Shown here: one piece after another, positions 46,707 to 59,900 of the stretch
Numbering within the stretch: the stretch's first letter is position 1
How the letters are laid out: each line of letters begins with the position of its first letter
NCBI GenBank assembly: GCA_009869945.1
Contig: WIXG01000252.1
Span: 1 to 64,000, forward strand
Length of the DNA stretch: 64,000 nucleotides
Origin: Mesaphorura yosii
Lineage: Eukaryota > Arthropoda > Collembola > Poduromorpha > Tullbergiidae
Direction of reading: 5' to 3'
The notes under the pieces: generated by a model
Told to the model about the DNA's origin: nothing
Databases searched by the model: none
What the model saw: only the letters and a program-made list of their open reading frames with translations
Position numbers and translations under genes: made by a program

Positions 46707-49700
46707 TCTTTGGAACTGCATAATTTAACCTAAACATTTATCGACGTCGCCTTTCTCTCAAATAAATAAAAAATCCATGCTGCTTTATTCAACCTGAAAC
46801 CTTCAAGGCAAGGCAGACCAAATTCGGCGACAATCAACTGAGTCAACTTATTTCGGAATCCTGTAATGGAGCTTAAATTTCATTCGAACCCGTCAAGGCA
46901 CCATTTCAAGTCGGAGTGTCCCTTCAAGGGCTCTTGTCTGGCGTTTGTTCAGGATCTATTGGTCTAAGCAAGGTTTTCAAGTGCTTTACTCAAAAACTTC
47001 GAGTTCTTCAAGTGTATTCCTGAAACTTAAGACAATCAGGTTAAGAGTAATCATGGGCCGGACTGTCCTGTCACTTCACCTCATAACAAATATCAAATAA
47101 TTGTTTCCCAGTAATTCTTATCTCATCTCAGCCCGGGTAAAAGCGTTGAATGATGACGAGTGAAATTCTAGACAGACGAGGCGCATAGTGATGGTTATCT
47201 TTCTTTTGGTCCCACGTCGTTGCGTCGGATCAAATTCAGTTGTATGCGCGTGGAAAGCATGTAATTACGACCGTAAGACATGGAATCGTCTTATTCAAAA
47301 TCAATGTACGAAGGAGCATGATTACGAACGGATGTTGATGAGGATGAGGATGACGGTAATAATGTGAAGATGAGGCTGATGATACGCCTATGCCTGTGCC
47401 ATGTTGTATGACTCCGTTAATAGCTGTCCTTCATTAAAACGATCATCCAAGTGTTAGTTCTGCAACCAGGCATTCAGTGCCCGAAGAGGTTGAGTTGGCC
47501 TGGCTTGGCTTGGCCATCGCTCATTACCAGTGCCAGTGATTAGGGAATGCGCGACGAGGTTGTTGATACGTTATTTCATTAATTCTTCGTAGCTCAGCGC
47601 CCATGCATGCACTTTAGCAGTGCCAGCGCATCGCACAACTGTTACCTTTATTACTAAAAATTTGACGCTGCAGCAGCAGCAATTGCAATGCTGATGCACG
47701 CAGAACCGAGCTAAATCATCATGATGAGGTGTAAAAGGCAAACGTAAGGAGTAAAAGTCGAGTCGAGAAGTGTGTTTTAACACTTGGTGGAAGGAATTAA
47801 TAGAAAATATAAACTTGAATTGAAATGCTGACTCATTTTGATGTATTGTATCCATTTATTGTGAAGTGTTGAGGATTTTTTGTGCATTTCTCGTCAGATA
47901 AGCAGTACGCAGAGAAAGGCATCGCCACGCCACGCTGAAAACTTTAAAAAGTCATACGCACATGTTCCAACCGCGAACTCGCTGCAATTCCAGTGCACGG
48001 CTGGTCATTGGGCTGTGTTCTGTTGTGATGAGAAAAGGCCAATTCATATCCAAGCCCTGCGAGGAGAGCAATATGGAAAGAGGGAAATGCCTTCTCATTC
48101 TACGCTGGCATTTCCTATTTCATAATTTTCACTCCTTTTTATCTTGGAGAGAGACTGTCATGTCCAAACCCATTTCGAAATGACGCAGACACCAATAAAC
48201 ATAACCACACATTGTTGTTATCTCGACGAGAGCCCATGCATCAAAGAATTCATAATTTTTGCATTTTATTTTGAATAAGCACGACATTGGATCTGAGTTT
48301 TCCAACAGGCGGGCGTTCCTCGTTAGCGTCAATGATATTATCACCGTCATGAGCTCAAGAATGCAAGTCCACGTGTACCTGTCTAATCTGTCTCTCAATT
48401 AGAGTCAAAGACAAATATCCCAATACGTGCGGCTTGCATGTTTATGCTTCTCGTTGTGCACATCTACTTCATCCACGACCATTCCACGTTCCTTGTTGGG
48501 GGATTGAAATTATTTATTTACTTACTATGGATCATCGGAAGTATAGCCATAGCCAGGACTTCCAGCGTGTAATGAGTGTCAGTTGGAAATTTCAACGTCA
48601 TCATGCCATATCATTTTATTTCCCATATTCCCACAAATCCCTCCAGGGCTGAGCTGTCCACGTGTTAGACTCGAATCGAAATATCGAAATAGCTGGCAAT
48701 TCCGAGAATCCGAACGACAGTCCTGTGTTGTTTACTCGTATACACTTGACGGATGCCAAAATGACTGGCAGCTATAATGAGTAAAATCATATCCGAGTCA
48801 CTTCTATGTATAAATGTTGAATGATCAACAACAAAGCCGAGCCAAGTCCGAACAGTTGAATGTCGAAGGCATGTGTGCGTAACGAGCTTGAAATTTGAGA
48901 AGATTTGCACGGGCTACAAAAAACTGCGCGCCACGCTCATTAAACTTAACAAGCATTAAGTAATACGGCCGTACGGCATTTACAAATTTCAAGTACCGTA
49001 TGATCAGCGCCAACGCCAAGTACGGTGTACTCGGAGGCGGAAACCATTACGCAGGAGGCGAAGTGTGATTTAACTGCGCGATAAATGTTAAATAAATTAC
49101 AACCGAGAACTAACCCAACGGTACAACAAATTGAATTCATGACGAGTCCTTCCCTCATCCACAATCCAAATTAGTTGTAGTACACATATTGTTATTACCT
49201 CATTAAAAGTCATTACAACGGACACATTATTTACGCGTCCGAGTTATCGGTTCTGGAATCCTTTTCCATTCAATGCTGCTGCTGCTACAATGCTCAATCG
49301 AATTCCAGTCCATGCAAGCACTTGTACATAATTATTATTATTCTGTTGTAGGAAAGAATGGTGTCGTAATGATTGGAACTGGACCCTCCTCCTCCGGGAC
49401 TCGAGGCGAAACAACAATGGATCGATGCGAAAGGTGAGTTTCGAAATTCGGAAATATAAATACGGGCGGGCAACCCATAATTTTAGTTTTTCAACACCTG
49501 AGCCTACACATCTGACCAACGGCAGTGTTTAAAATCATTTCATAGTTTTGTTGTCAAGTATCTGAGATGAGCACCAACTACCCACCCTTTTAAGAATCTC
49601 AACTGGTATTATCGGTGAGATATAAAATTAAAATTAAAAATTAAACTTTGCACAAAGATTCTAAACTAGTTTCGCTCCATTGGTAACTTGGCTCGGTAGC

Positions 49701-52700
49701 ATTCAAACCAAACTAATCGTAACCAGGTTACTTGCTTCAGATGCTCTGATGAAATTCGGGAATAATGTTATACTCACGACCCTTTGTACGCCCGCAACCC
49801 GAGAATAATGGACGCGTGTAAATATTTGACTTTGGTTATCCTCGACGCGTTACTCATGTATGAATGTGAGAAATTTTCACTTGATTCATTTAATAAATTT
49901 ACTTGATGGTCGTGGCCTTTTGATCATGCCACCAGTCTTTATTTACTCGACATATCAAAATTTGAAATCCTCAGCCGCAGCCGGGGCTCGTAATGCAGAG
50001 AAGGTTTGAAGGACAGCAGAATTCTCACCACACCAAACCACTGCGCAAGCGAACCTTTGATGTTGTGTCAACTTGTGAACAGTCAAGTGACAAAACAGCA
50101 AGAATACAACCGAACAAGTCTCAGGCGCAGTAATGATTGCAAATTACCGTAAATAACACAATGTTGATTGTGTTAAACATGAGAACGAGCCAACCGCTTA
50201 ATAACGCTGCAACAATAAAACTTGCTACATGCTGACCACAACGAATAAAATCATAAAAGATCTCTGTTTCGTAGCACTCCGCGGTTAGCATTCATCATGA
50301 TTAGAGTGACGCAATAAATATTAAAAGAACAGTTTGATTCGGTAGCGCACAAGTTGTCGACACCGAACCTATAAAAAATTTAAATTCAAGAATGTAAATT
50401 GGTTTTGTGGAATGTCAAGGGGGATTGGCGGTCGTAGGCAGTCAACAGTTGCGAAAAGTGCTGCTGACGTGCTTTGTGAAGGGTCCTCAAAATATTTTAC
50501 CAAGAATGATTGATCATTTCATCAACATCGCAGCAATCATTTCTCCACGCTTAAGCCTGTGAATCCATCATCATTATCAACACCAATTTATTTTGATGAG
50601 AGCAGCCTTGGCATTTCGCATTCATTACGAGTCCGACGCGACGGTTTTGCCGAGGCCAATGTTGTGGTTGAGTCCCCGCATAAATTCTGAGCTTGAAGAA
50701 AGTCTGAAATTGAGCCAATTTAGCGTAGGACATTTGAAGTGCTGACATCTGAAAGAGTGCAAGAATAAGGTCAACGTACTGCTCAGCACAAATTGCAGGT
50801 AAAATTGTCAAACTGAAGACGCACATGAATCACGTGCTGTCGACATTTTAGTCTTCTTGCCAAGAAACAGAAAGCCGTTACATGAGGCTTGCAGAGTGTA
50901 AAAGAATCGAGTTTAGTCTTATTTTCTCGCTTTGTTGCCCACGACCAAGAATCTGTTGATCTAATTACTCGAGTCACGATGTGGCTTTGGAGTGGAAATC
51001 TTTCTCCCTTTGTGGATGACACTCTGACACTTGCAAATGCGGAATCTGAATAATAATGGCATGCAATTTCATTTGGTAATGTGACAATTGTCGTTGTTGA
51101 TTAATGTAATGCTTTGAATGTGCGAACAAAAGAGATCGTTTTTTATTTGCAACGACATTTGACAAAACGAACTTGTTAGCTCGTCGTCGTGTTTCTTCCA
51201 ATTGTTGGCGAATAGCACATTTCTAATTTCCAAATTTCGACCGAGCCAGAACTTTCAAATTAAAGGAGATCTACTAAAGGTGATGGCGCAGAGCAGAGCA
51301 GAGCAGATCAAAGGAAAAGGAGAAATTGGATTGAAATGCATGACAAATGCAATTGTGCTTTTCGCCTTTCTAGAGGTTAAGAGAATGTTCGTCACAAAGA
51401 CGGTCGATGTCAAGCCGACTAGTCGAAGCGAATGTTTCAGAGGTCTAGAGGGAAGACGTCAACGATCAGAAATCGTGCAAGATTGTAATGGAATTCCAAT
51501 TCCTGCACACTTTCAACTGCAATAAGTTGCTGAATTCGATTCTAAACCGTGAGAAAATGTTTCTTTGAAGTCCCGAATGAATCCTCCAAATTAAAAAGTC
51601 GAACTAAGCAAGACCACAATAGTTAGCAAGATCCAAGTAGACAACACGTAGTGACGCGCAGTCGTCATGTGCCAAGCGCTACAAAATTAGGTTAAAATGC
51701 AGCTGCGTTTTGGTCTTAAACCTTAGACACAGAAATGTGGAGAAATTACTTGCACAAAAATCAGAGTTCTGATTTCCATTCGTTTTAACAGTCGAATTCT
51801 GCCTCCCGTCGTGGTATTATGCTGATGATCTCACATTTGTAGCTCCACCATTCGTGTACCTCATTCTTGGGAATGCTTGGGAATGCATGTTTGTATAATT
51901 TAACCAAATTATTTGCACTGTTAATGCCAAAAACTTTTGTAATCCACACACGCAGAGATTTGACTTACTTTCGATTCTATTGTCTTGTATATCGTCAATC
52001 TCATGTACATGGGGAAAATATTCTTCAATGCTCGACACCAATACAAATATTTCAGATCCAGCCTGAAATCCATATAAACGTTTAGAGTTTTCGCCTCCAC
52101 AATTGGGTGTCAGTGACTGCCATACAATATAGAAATGACATTGACCTAGGATACCGAATCGCAACCTAGTCATAATGCTGGAGGGAGCCTCAGCCTAACA
52201 TAATAATAATGGAAATAACATAAGGAGAGTCCCTTTTCATTTTAATTCAAATATTGTGTTATTATTATAAAAGAGACCTATTCTAAAAATGCATTTCAAA
52301 GGATCTTCTTATTCAATAAAGCCTTGCTTTCTTTCCGTTCCCGGTCTCAATCCAGAGCACTTGCATGGCTTGCATTCTGGTGGTGCTATTCAATGCACTT
52401 CTATTCAATGGTGAAATCAATGCAATGCACTTCCACTACTAAACTACTTTTGCCGCTTCATCTTTCCTTTCCCATTTCCCCAATCACAATTGCGAAGCTA
52501 ATGTGAAAGCCAGAAAGCCAAATGAAAGAGCAAAGCTATGGCGAAAGCAAGAAGATAGGCAAGTTTTCTCTGGAATTGCTTGGATATAAATTGAACCAGA
52601 CAATTGCTCATCGAGGACACCATTCTAGTTTGTTGACAACGGCGGCCACTGGCAATGCAATGCAATACTGTACAAGGAAAGGGTAGCACTGGGAATTTGA

Positions 52701-53246
52701 ATCGGGCGATATATCATATTTGGATACGTAATCTCAGTTTAGTATTTATTTTATTGCGTTATTACTAAATACTTGGGCATGAAAGGCATGAATGCAAATG
52801 AGGTAGGAAGGAAAACCGGAGAGAATTGTTTCAATCGTAATAATGATTTTCAAGTGGGATTCCTCTTCGCTCGCTGGATTCCCTGCAGCCCGAACTCGTA
52901 GTACAAGTGTCGCGTGCTTATGGCTGTGACTCGGGTAATGAATGGGGTTGGACTTTTTACCCACAGAATTGATGTTGACGTTAAAAAGTTCCTACTTCGG
53001 TCGTGTCTAATAAAAAGATAGAGAGAAACTTGCTACTTGTGTTTTTCCGTCCGTGTCGTTGTCGTGTCTGTTGGTAAGCTCTGGTTTTCTGAAACCAAAT
53101 GTGAGTAATGTAATGACACTTGTGCACTTATCTGTTTCTGCACTCGAGAGAAAGCAGAGTGCAGCACGGAAGAGTTGGAGCTGGAGTTGGGAATAAAAGG
53201 GGAAGGGAAAGCATGATTTCAAAAGTGGCGAGGACAAGGTCGGTCG

Positions 53247-53260
53247 GTCGACGCGTCGAC
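53247..53260. repeat. 14-bp perfect palindrome inside GGTCG repeats
   Basis: gtcgacgcgtcgac is its own reverse complement. It is flanked by tandem ggtcg units on the left (53238-53250) and another ggtcgg on the right. The left flank contains ggtcggtcga (53242-53251), the same 10-mer that opens block A of the duplicated element at 18.5 and 24.0 kb. Confidence 0.8.
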
Positions 53261-53920
53261 GGTCGGCATGCCTTGCTAATGCATGTTGTCGTATGCTAAC
53301 TCCTGTAGAACACGATGTACTCCAACCTCAACCCTTTCACTTTGAGAAATGTCATGTCGACGATGTTGATGCAATGAATATAGCAATAATAATGATGCGG
53401 GGAAATATTTTTGCTACAAGTACTCTGCCGTTGCTACTGCTTGATGCATGAGAGCGATGAAAATTGATTGGAAATGCTGCCGACGACGAAGCGAAGGCTG
53501 CGGCTTCGACGAACAGGAACAAAAGAATCTCAGAGCGAAGAAAGTGGAGAGAAAAATACAGTTGAAGCACGGCACGGGTTTGGGATGAAGGGGAACCACG
53601 CAGGCAACGAAGAATTCATTTTCAGGAAACGATCGATGCGTTTTAAAGTCGGAACATGAAATTGCATTTTAGATATTTTTTATTTTGAAGTTTAAAGAGC
53701 TTCACTCAGCTCACATGACGCATGAACCAAAATTTAAGCATTAATCTCTCAAGTATCAAGTTAGACCGCAAGTATGCTCAACTCCGGTCTCAAATTAAGT
53801 CATGAATGGAGCATGCCAAGGAATTGGTCGCTGGGCAGCAGATACTAATTCGAGGCTCGACATTTGGTTTTTAATTCATAGCAGACACAATTAAGCATGA
53901 GGCATTGCATTAAAGAATGA

Positions 53921-53940
53921 GCGCAAATGATCATTTGCGC
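53921..53940. repeat. 20-bp perfect palindrome
   Basis: gcgcaaatgatcatttgcgc reads identically on both strands. It contains two head-to-head ATTTGCGC half-sites around an ATGATCAT core. With 4^-10 per position, about 0.06 such palindromes are expected in 64 kb. It lies in the gene desert, so a dimeric transcription-factor site is possible. Confidence 0.85.
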
Positions 53941-56900
53941 ACTCACAATACGAAGTGAATAGAATGAGTAGAGCTAATCATGTTGCCCAAATACAATCAT
54001 AAATGGGAGCCACTTACGAATTCTATTGAATTTTGTAATTTCAAACCCATTTTTCTGTTCTCGGCAAGCAAAATCAATTTATATTCCATACAGCAGCGCA
54101 GCGCCCTGCGCTTGGTCAATGCTTACAAAATGCGGTTAGCCTAATTTTAATCAAGAGCAAGAAGAAGAGTAACAACAATGCGGATCAAAAGAAAGAGAAG
54201 TGTAAAGCCGGGAGAAACAATGGAACCCTCGTTTACTAATATTTATATCCTCATTAGTCATCTGTCTCTTTTCATTTCTCAGACACACACAGCAGACTCA
54301 AATACGATTTTTTGTTTAGTGCTTTATAATTACATGGACGCAGAGGGACAATGCAATGCATGGGAAAGGAAAGTATCGCCAATTGAGGGCTCGGGAGGAG
54401 TGGAATTCTGCCGAAACGTTCGTAATGAGTACTCTGGTTATGATTCTTTTTAAATAATTGCGTGGCCAGCCCATAAAATGACATTTCCAGTGTTCGTGGC
54501 CGTGGTCTACGAGTACTTTCATTTCGAATTCTTTTGAGCGCTCTCGATAATAATTTTATAATAGTGCGAATGTGTTTGAAAAGTTTCATCCCACAACTGA
54601 CAAAAACTTTTAAACTAATTATTCATTTTAGTAATTGCCACAGCCCAGAATTTGGTTTGGGTGGACAGGCTGGAAGAGAAAGTTTGGCTGCAATGGTCGA
54701 GGCAACATTTTCAAAATTTTTAGTATGGCTCAGCTCAGCGTGAGCGAAGTCTAAGCAAGAACTACCGGCAAGCTGCAACTGGTTCTTTTCCCCTCCGCAT
54801 AAGCCACCAGCAATATTAAACAAACCGTCAGGACACGGACGACGAAAGTCAGGAGAGACGCAGCGAAGTCAGTGGTGGGCGTGTATAAAGGAAAGTGAAC
54901 AAGAAAGGTGGAAATGTTGGAACTAGAAATGGCGACTGTTCAATGTATGATGCAGGGCGCCCACCGATCGCTTCCATTGCAGGAATTGCTGCTTTCCTAG
55001 GAGCATGGAACGTGTTCCAAGCTACGAACAGCAGGTTCTAAAATCTCTTGTGTTTTTGAGTCCACATACATATCTGACTCGCTCTCAATTCATCCCGACT
55101 TTGCAAGATTGAGTTGGGGATACCAAACTTTGCTTCTGTAATCTGGAAGCAGCTCACGACGAGAATAGAATTGGAATTGCTGGGCTTTGAAGATAAAAAG
55201 TGAATGCACGCGCAAGAAAGAGCACAACTTTCTGTTTCCGAATTCATTCTCTCGAATTTTTCCTAATCCAATCGAAGAAACTTGGGTTTTACTTTACGTC
55301 CGTCCTTTGTTTCATAATTAAGTCGGCGAAATCTTTCTCAATTATTTTTGCGGAGTTCGCACTTTGAGTTGAGTCTTAAGGCGTGAGGAAAACTGGACTT
55401 AGGGCGCGAGCCGTATTTCCTGGCCGTTTGCCTCACTTGAGTGTTTCGAACTCCAGTATAATTCAATTTAATTATTTAATATTGACTGCCCGCCAGTTCC
55501 TCGACGCAAAGTGTTACGCAAGTGGCAAGGGTAATGCAATAAAATATGTCATGTGTCTGGTTAACAAGATCCCTGCATAAATAATGGTAAACTAAGTGAG
55601 CGTAATTGAATAAAGACTCTTCCTCCGCAGCGTACTTCTGCATTCTGTACCGTCTGTACGGTACCGCTCTCCGTGTTGAAAGGATTCAGCCCTTTCGTTT
55701 CTCCATGCCGTCTATTTACTCGTGCGAACACAGTTCACGCAGCAAAGGAGGCAATGATCGGTCGCCCGTCAATGAAGAGTAACAATCGAAATTGATTGAG
55801 TTAATTGCATTTAAAATGTTGTGCTAAAGGATTGTCGCTATTGCTGAATTGAAATGAATAGAATCAATTCCCTTTGCGCACGTTTCGCTTCACAGTCGTC
55901 CAGTTGAACTCTTGAATTTCGCTAGTTGTGGCGCACGTCTATTATGATTATTTGATAGCATGCGTAATCGTACAGTCCAGTTGTCAGATATTTCAGAAGA
56001 TTCTGCACTTCTGGACAGACAACGTCCGAAAATGTTGTCTGAATGGTGAAAGGGTAGGATTGCTCAAAAATTTTTATTGCACGACCACGAAATAGTGGAG
56101 CAGTGTGGCGGCGTGCTGTGGTACTTTGACCTGTGACTCGATCCCTGTGGAAGTTGCAGGAAGTGAGCTCTGAAAGTTCAAGTCATTCTATTCCTTTGTC
56201 TGTCCATTGCATCCTGGCAACATGGGCCGAGTAACTTTATTAACAATTGGGAAAGGACTCTTCCCTACTGGCCTGGTACAAAGGCTTCCAGCTGAATACC
56301 GGAAAGATATGATTTCTCCGTCCTGCACTGGAAGAAAAATTCTGGCGAGAGCCGGCAAATGCAGATCCCTTTGACCTTCATGAATAAAGCAATAAATAAA
56401 TGAGAGCAAGGCGAACATGTTTATATTCTCCTTCCCCAAATGGGTTTCTCTGTCCGTGAAGAGTGGCATCGTGACTTCGCGTTCGATCACCGTATGATTT
56501 TCTCCACTTCCGATTCCCATTTTGATTTCTATGAATGGAAATGTGCGCCTTATTTCTTGCATCCTGGAAGATTTACGGCTCTCTCCCAAAAAGTGTGCTG
56601 CACTTGAATTTCGCTGATTTACATAATTTCATGGATGATTGCACTGCGCGCACTATTATTATTGTCGTTAGTCTTGAGTGCAGTTGCAGTGCACTTATTA
56701 TTTGTGCTGCATTTTTGACTCGAAACTACAATAAAAATTACCTTCACATAAAACCTCGGGCATGATTCATTCGGATGGAAGTGCCATTGCCATTTGCCGG
56801 AGATAGTGAAGCAGTAGGAGTTTGCAATAAATATTTTAAGACGACAAAGTGTGAAATAATCTTTCGATGGTTAAGGAAGATTTAGTCGAACCCATGTTGG

Positions 56901-59900
56901 AGTCTCCCGGAAATGCGAACCAAATGACTTTGGAAATGGTTCCTTAAATGTCTTCGAAACCGAGGAATATGGAAGAGGAAAAGAATCTACTGGCGTTTTA
57001 AGAGCCTCCAACCAATACCTAGTTAACGATTTCAGCGATCACGACTAAAAGTAAGATCAACGGTTTCAGTCCTCATGGTGGGTCCATTCTGAGATTTGGA
57101 AGGGAAAGGCTAACATAAAAAGACCTGGAAAAGTTTACGCCAACCTCGATCCCAGAATACACATTTCATTTTTGTGGGGACTGCGGATGACTTCTGGCGC
57201 GCTGCGTGCTGAGGTTTTGGTTTTGGTAACACTTAACGTCAAAAACAGAAGTTGCCAGTCGGGAAAGTCTAGTCTATTATATTTGTATATATTATTTGAA
57301 CAAGTTCATTTTGAAAATTACTTGGGCTTGCCACAAATATTTGATTGGATTTTTGATATAAACTTGTTGAGATAAATAATGTGAAATGAACATGAGAGAG
57401 AGTGCGTGCACTGCTTTCTCTCCATTCCACATTTCACATTTCTTTCACATCCAGCAACTCATTTCGATTTCAGTCACACACCGCGTGCCGTCGTCACACT
57501 CCGACCGACCGACAACCTTAGTTACGAGGAAGAGACGCTGTACGTGTGTGTGATGTGATGATGATGGCTCATGGCATTTCTGCCATCGCGTTGCTTGCTG
57601 TATATCGCAGTTTTGTAGCGCCCGTGCCTTGCCACCGGTGTGAACTGCAGAAGTTGTGAGCAAGGACGTGACGTGGGGACACAACTGTCACTCAACTCGG
57701 AACTTCTCCGTCCTTATCACTAAAAAGCATTTTAACCCTCCTGCCTACGCTCCGATTGCGCTCTATTTACTTTTATCCTCCTCCTGCTGCTGATTTCCTT
57801 CCTTCCTCAGCACAAAAACGACCCGAAATCAAAGTTATGCTTTCAGCTGTGCTTCCATCAAAATTCACAAAATTACTTGGAAAAAGTTTCTCCGGTTCAG
57901 GTCCTGAAATCCATGAAATGACAACCACGAGACGAAAAAAACAAAGTTTCTAGTCAGACATAAACTTCTTGTCTTTTCCTTGTCTTGCCTGAACCTTTGC
58001 TTTGACTTTGACTGCGAAGTTTCTAAAAATTTTAATTGAAATTCTTCTGGCAAAAAGCTAATAAATGAGACATCAATCAACGGCAGGGCTTCCAATTTGT
58101 GCTGACGTGCTACCAGCATGGGCACGAGGATGAAGGACTGGTGAGCGTCGAGTGATAAGAAAAGTTTTGGGTTTAATCATGGAAGAAAGTTCCCGCAAGT
58201 TTTGGTCGAGGTTGTAAAATTCACCATGGCTGATGACGATGACGATGGAAGCTCAGGATCTTGAAGGTGGTGTTTCAGGCAGAAGATGCAAGACAAGACG
58301 CATCAGTCCAACTGATGCTCACGCTCACGCCAACGCCAACCCATTCACCTGGTGGGCCGCAGACCTGAGTATTAGTTATACATTAGAATGGAAACGGAAG
58401 TCGCAAGCAAACTAGACGTGGGAGAAAGTGAAAACTGTTTGTCTCCCATTCTCTTTCCATTAGGAAAATGGAACTTGATAATAATCATAGCGATGACAGT
58501 CAGTGCTGAAATAACTATTGGTTATGCACTAACAAGACGGCGGAGGACTAAAAGGTGGCTGTCGTCCTACACTAAGGCCGTGATGCAGACGCAGAAGCTC
58601 AGTTAGAGTAAAATACATACAAACGAGGGAGAAATGTATTTTGCGGAAAAGTTAATGATAACGATTTTCTGTCCCTAAAAATAAGAGTAAGGGTACGGCC
58701 GCAGACAAAAAAGTCTGCTTGCTAATGAGATTACTTCTGGACTTCGAGTTTTTCCTGTTCTTATTTCTGTGTTTTAATGGCCAGCTTAGTGGGAACTGCT
58801 CTGACCTGAAGTCTGGAACCTGATGGCCAGAAGCCCAAATAGTTCGATGGCATTGCATAAAATTTCTGGAGCATGAAATCGGAATGCAAACATTTACCCA
58901 CGCAACGTAAGAAGCCTCACTCCTCACTCGGCATTTTTGAAGTGCCTTTTGTAGGCAGAACTGCGAAAATTGTGATGGCAAGGACTTATACGACTGCACT
59001 ACACTGGAATATTTATTCGTTCCTTGTCATGCACTTATTATTTACAAGTTTGCGTCTACTTGATAGCGGTGGAAAGTTTCAGAGGCTTATCTTACTTAAC
59101 ATCGCTATGCCAAGTCACATACCGTCTGCCATTTGGTGTTTGTCTTGTATAACTTAATTTTGGAAAGCTAAAATATGTGACTATTCATCATTCATAACAA
59201 ATTCAGATCCTTTCAACACTCACCGCCGCACGCCGGGCGAGGTTGCATGTTGTTTCGTTTAGGATCTATTTGCGTGCATGTGAACATTTGCCAATGTGTC
59301 CCAATCCCATTGCCAATTCTGCAATTCATTAGGGACGTTGTTTTAATGAAAGACACCTCTCCAAGTCGTCTTTTGTTCGAAAATGGCCCTTTCCAGAGCC
59401 AAACTTGACTTCTGACCGTCTCTCGCTATTGTCACTCCGGCCTCACTGTTATTAAATGAAACGTTTAATCGCACATACGCTCAATAATAAAAGAGCCCAA
59501 TTTTTCCTAACTTGTAGATAGCTGGAGCTTTGTTTTCTATGAAATTATTCAACCGACAAAGCCTGCAAGCTGCAAAGTGAAAAGTATGCCGACGACTGCC
59601 GGACTGTTATGCAGCTGAGCCAAGGCAAGGGCGATGGCATTACGTAGGCCGTACAAGAATACTTCCGGTTCATACATTTATGCATCTCTGCCTGACGATG
59701 CTTGATAATGGTGACGAATTTTTACCATTTTCTGATTTCGCTCTGTTGCGATGCATTTTTGCTTTTCGTTGTTGTGAATATGAAATTCATTTTTCTCCGG
59801 CCAAGAGTCCCCATTTCCTTTTCTCCCGTCATTGCCGAAAAGTGCAGTCGCTACTCGCTATTCGGATTCGTACTCGCAGCACTCATGCAAACCGAGAGGA

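Noticed and set aside
56188..56589. 133-codon minus-strand frame
   Set aside because: Length is within chance for the region and no motif, splice site or poly(A) signal supports it.
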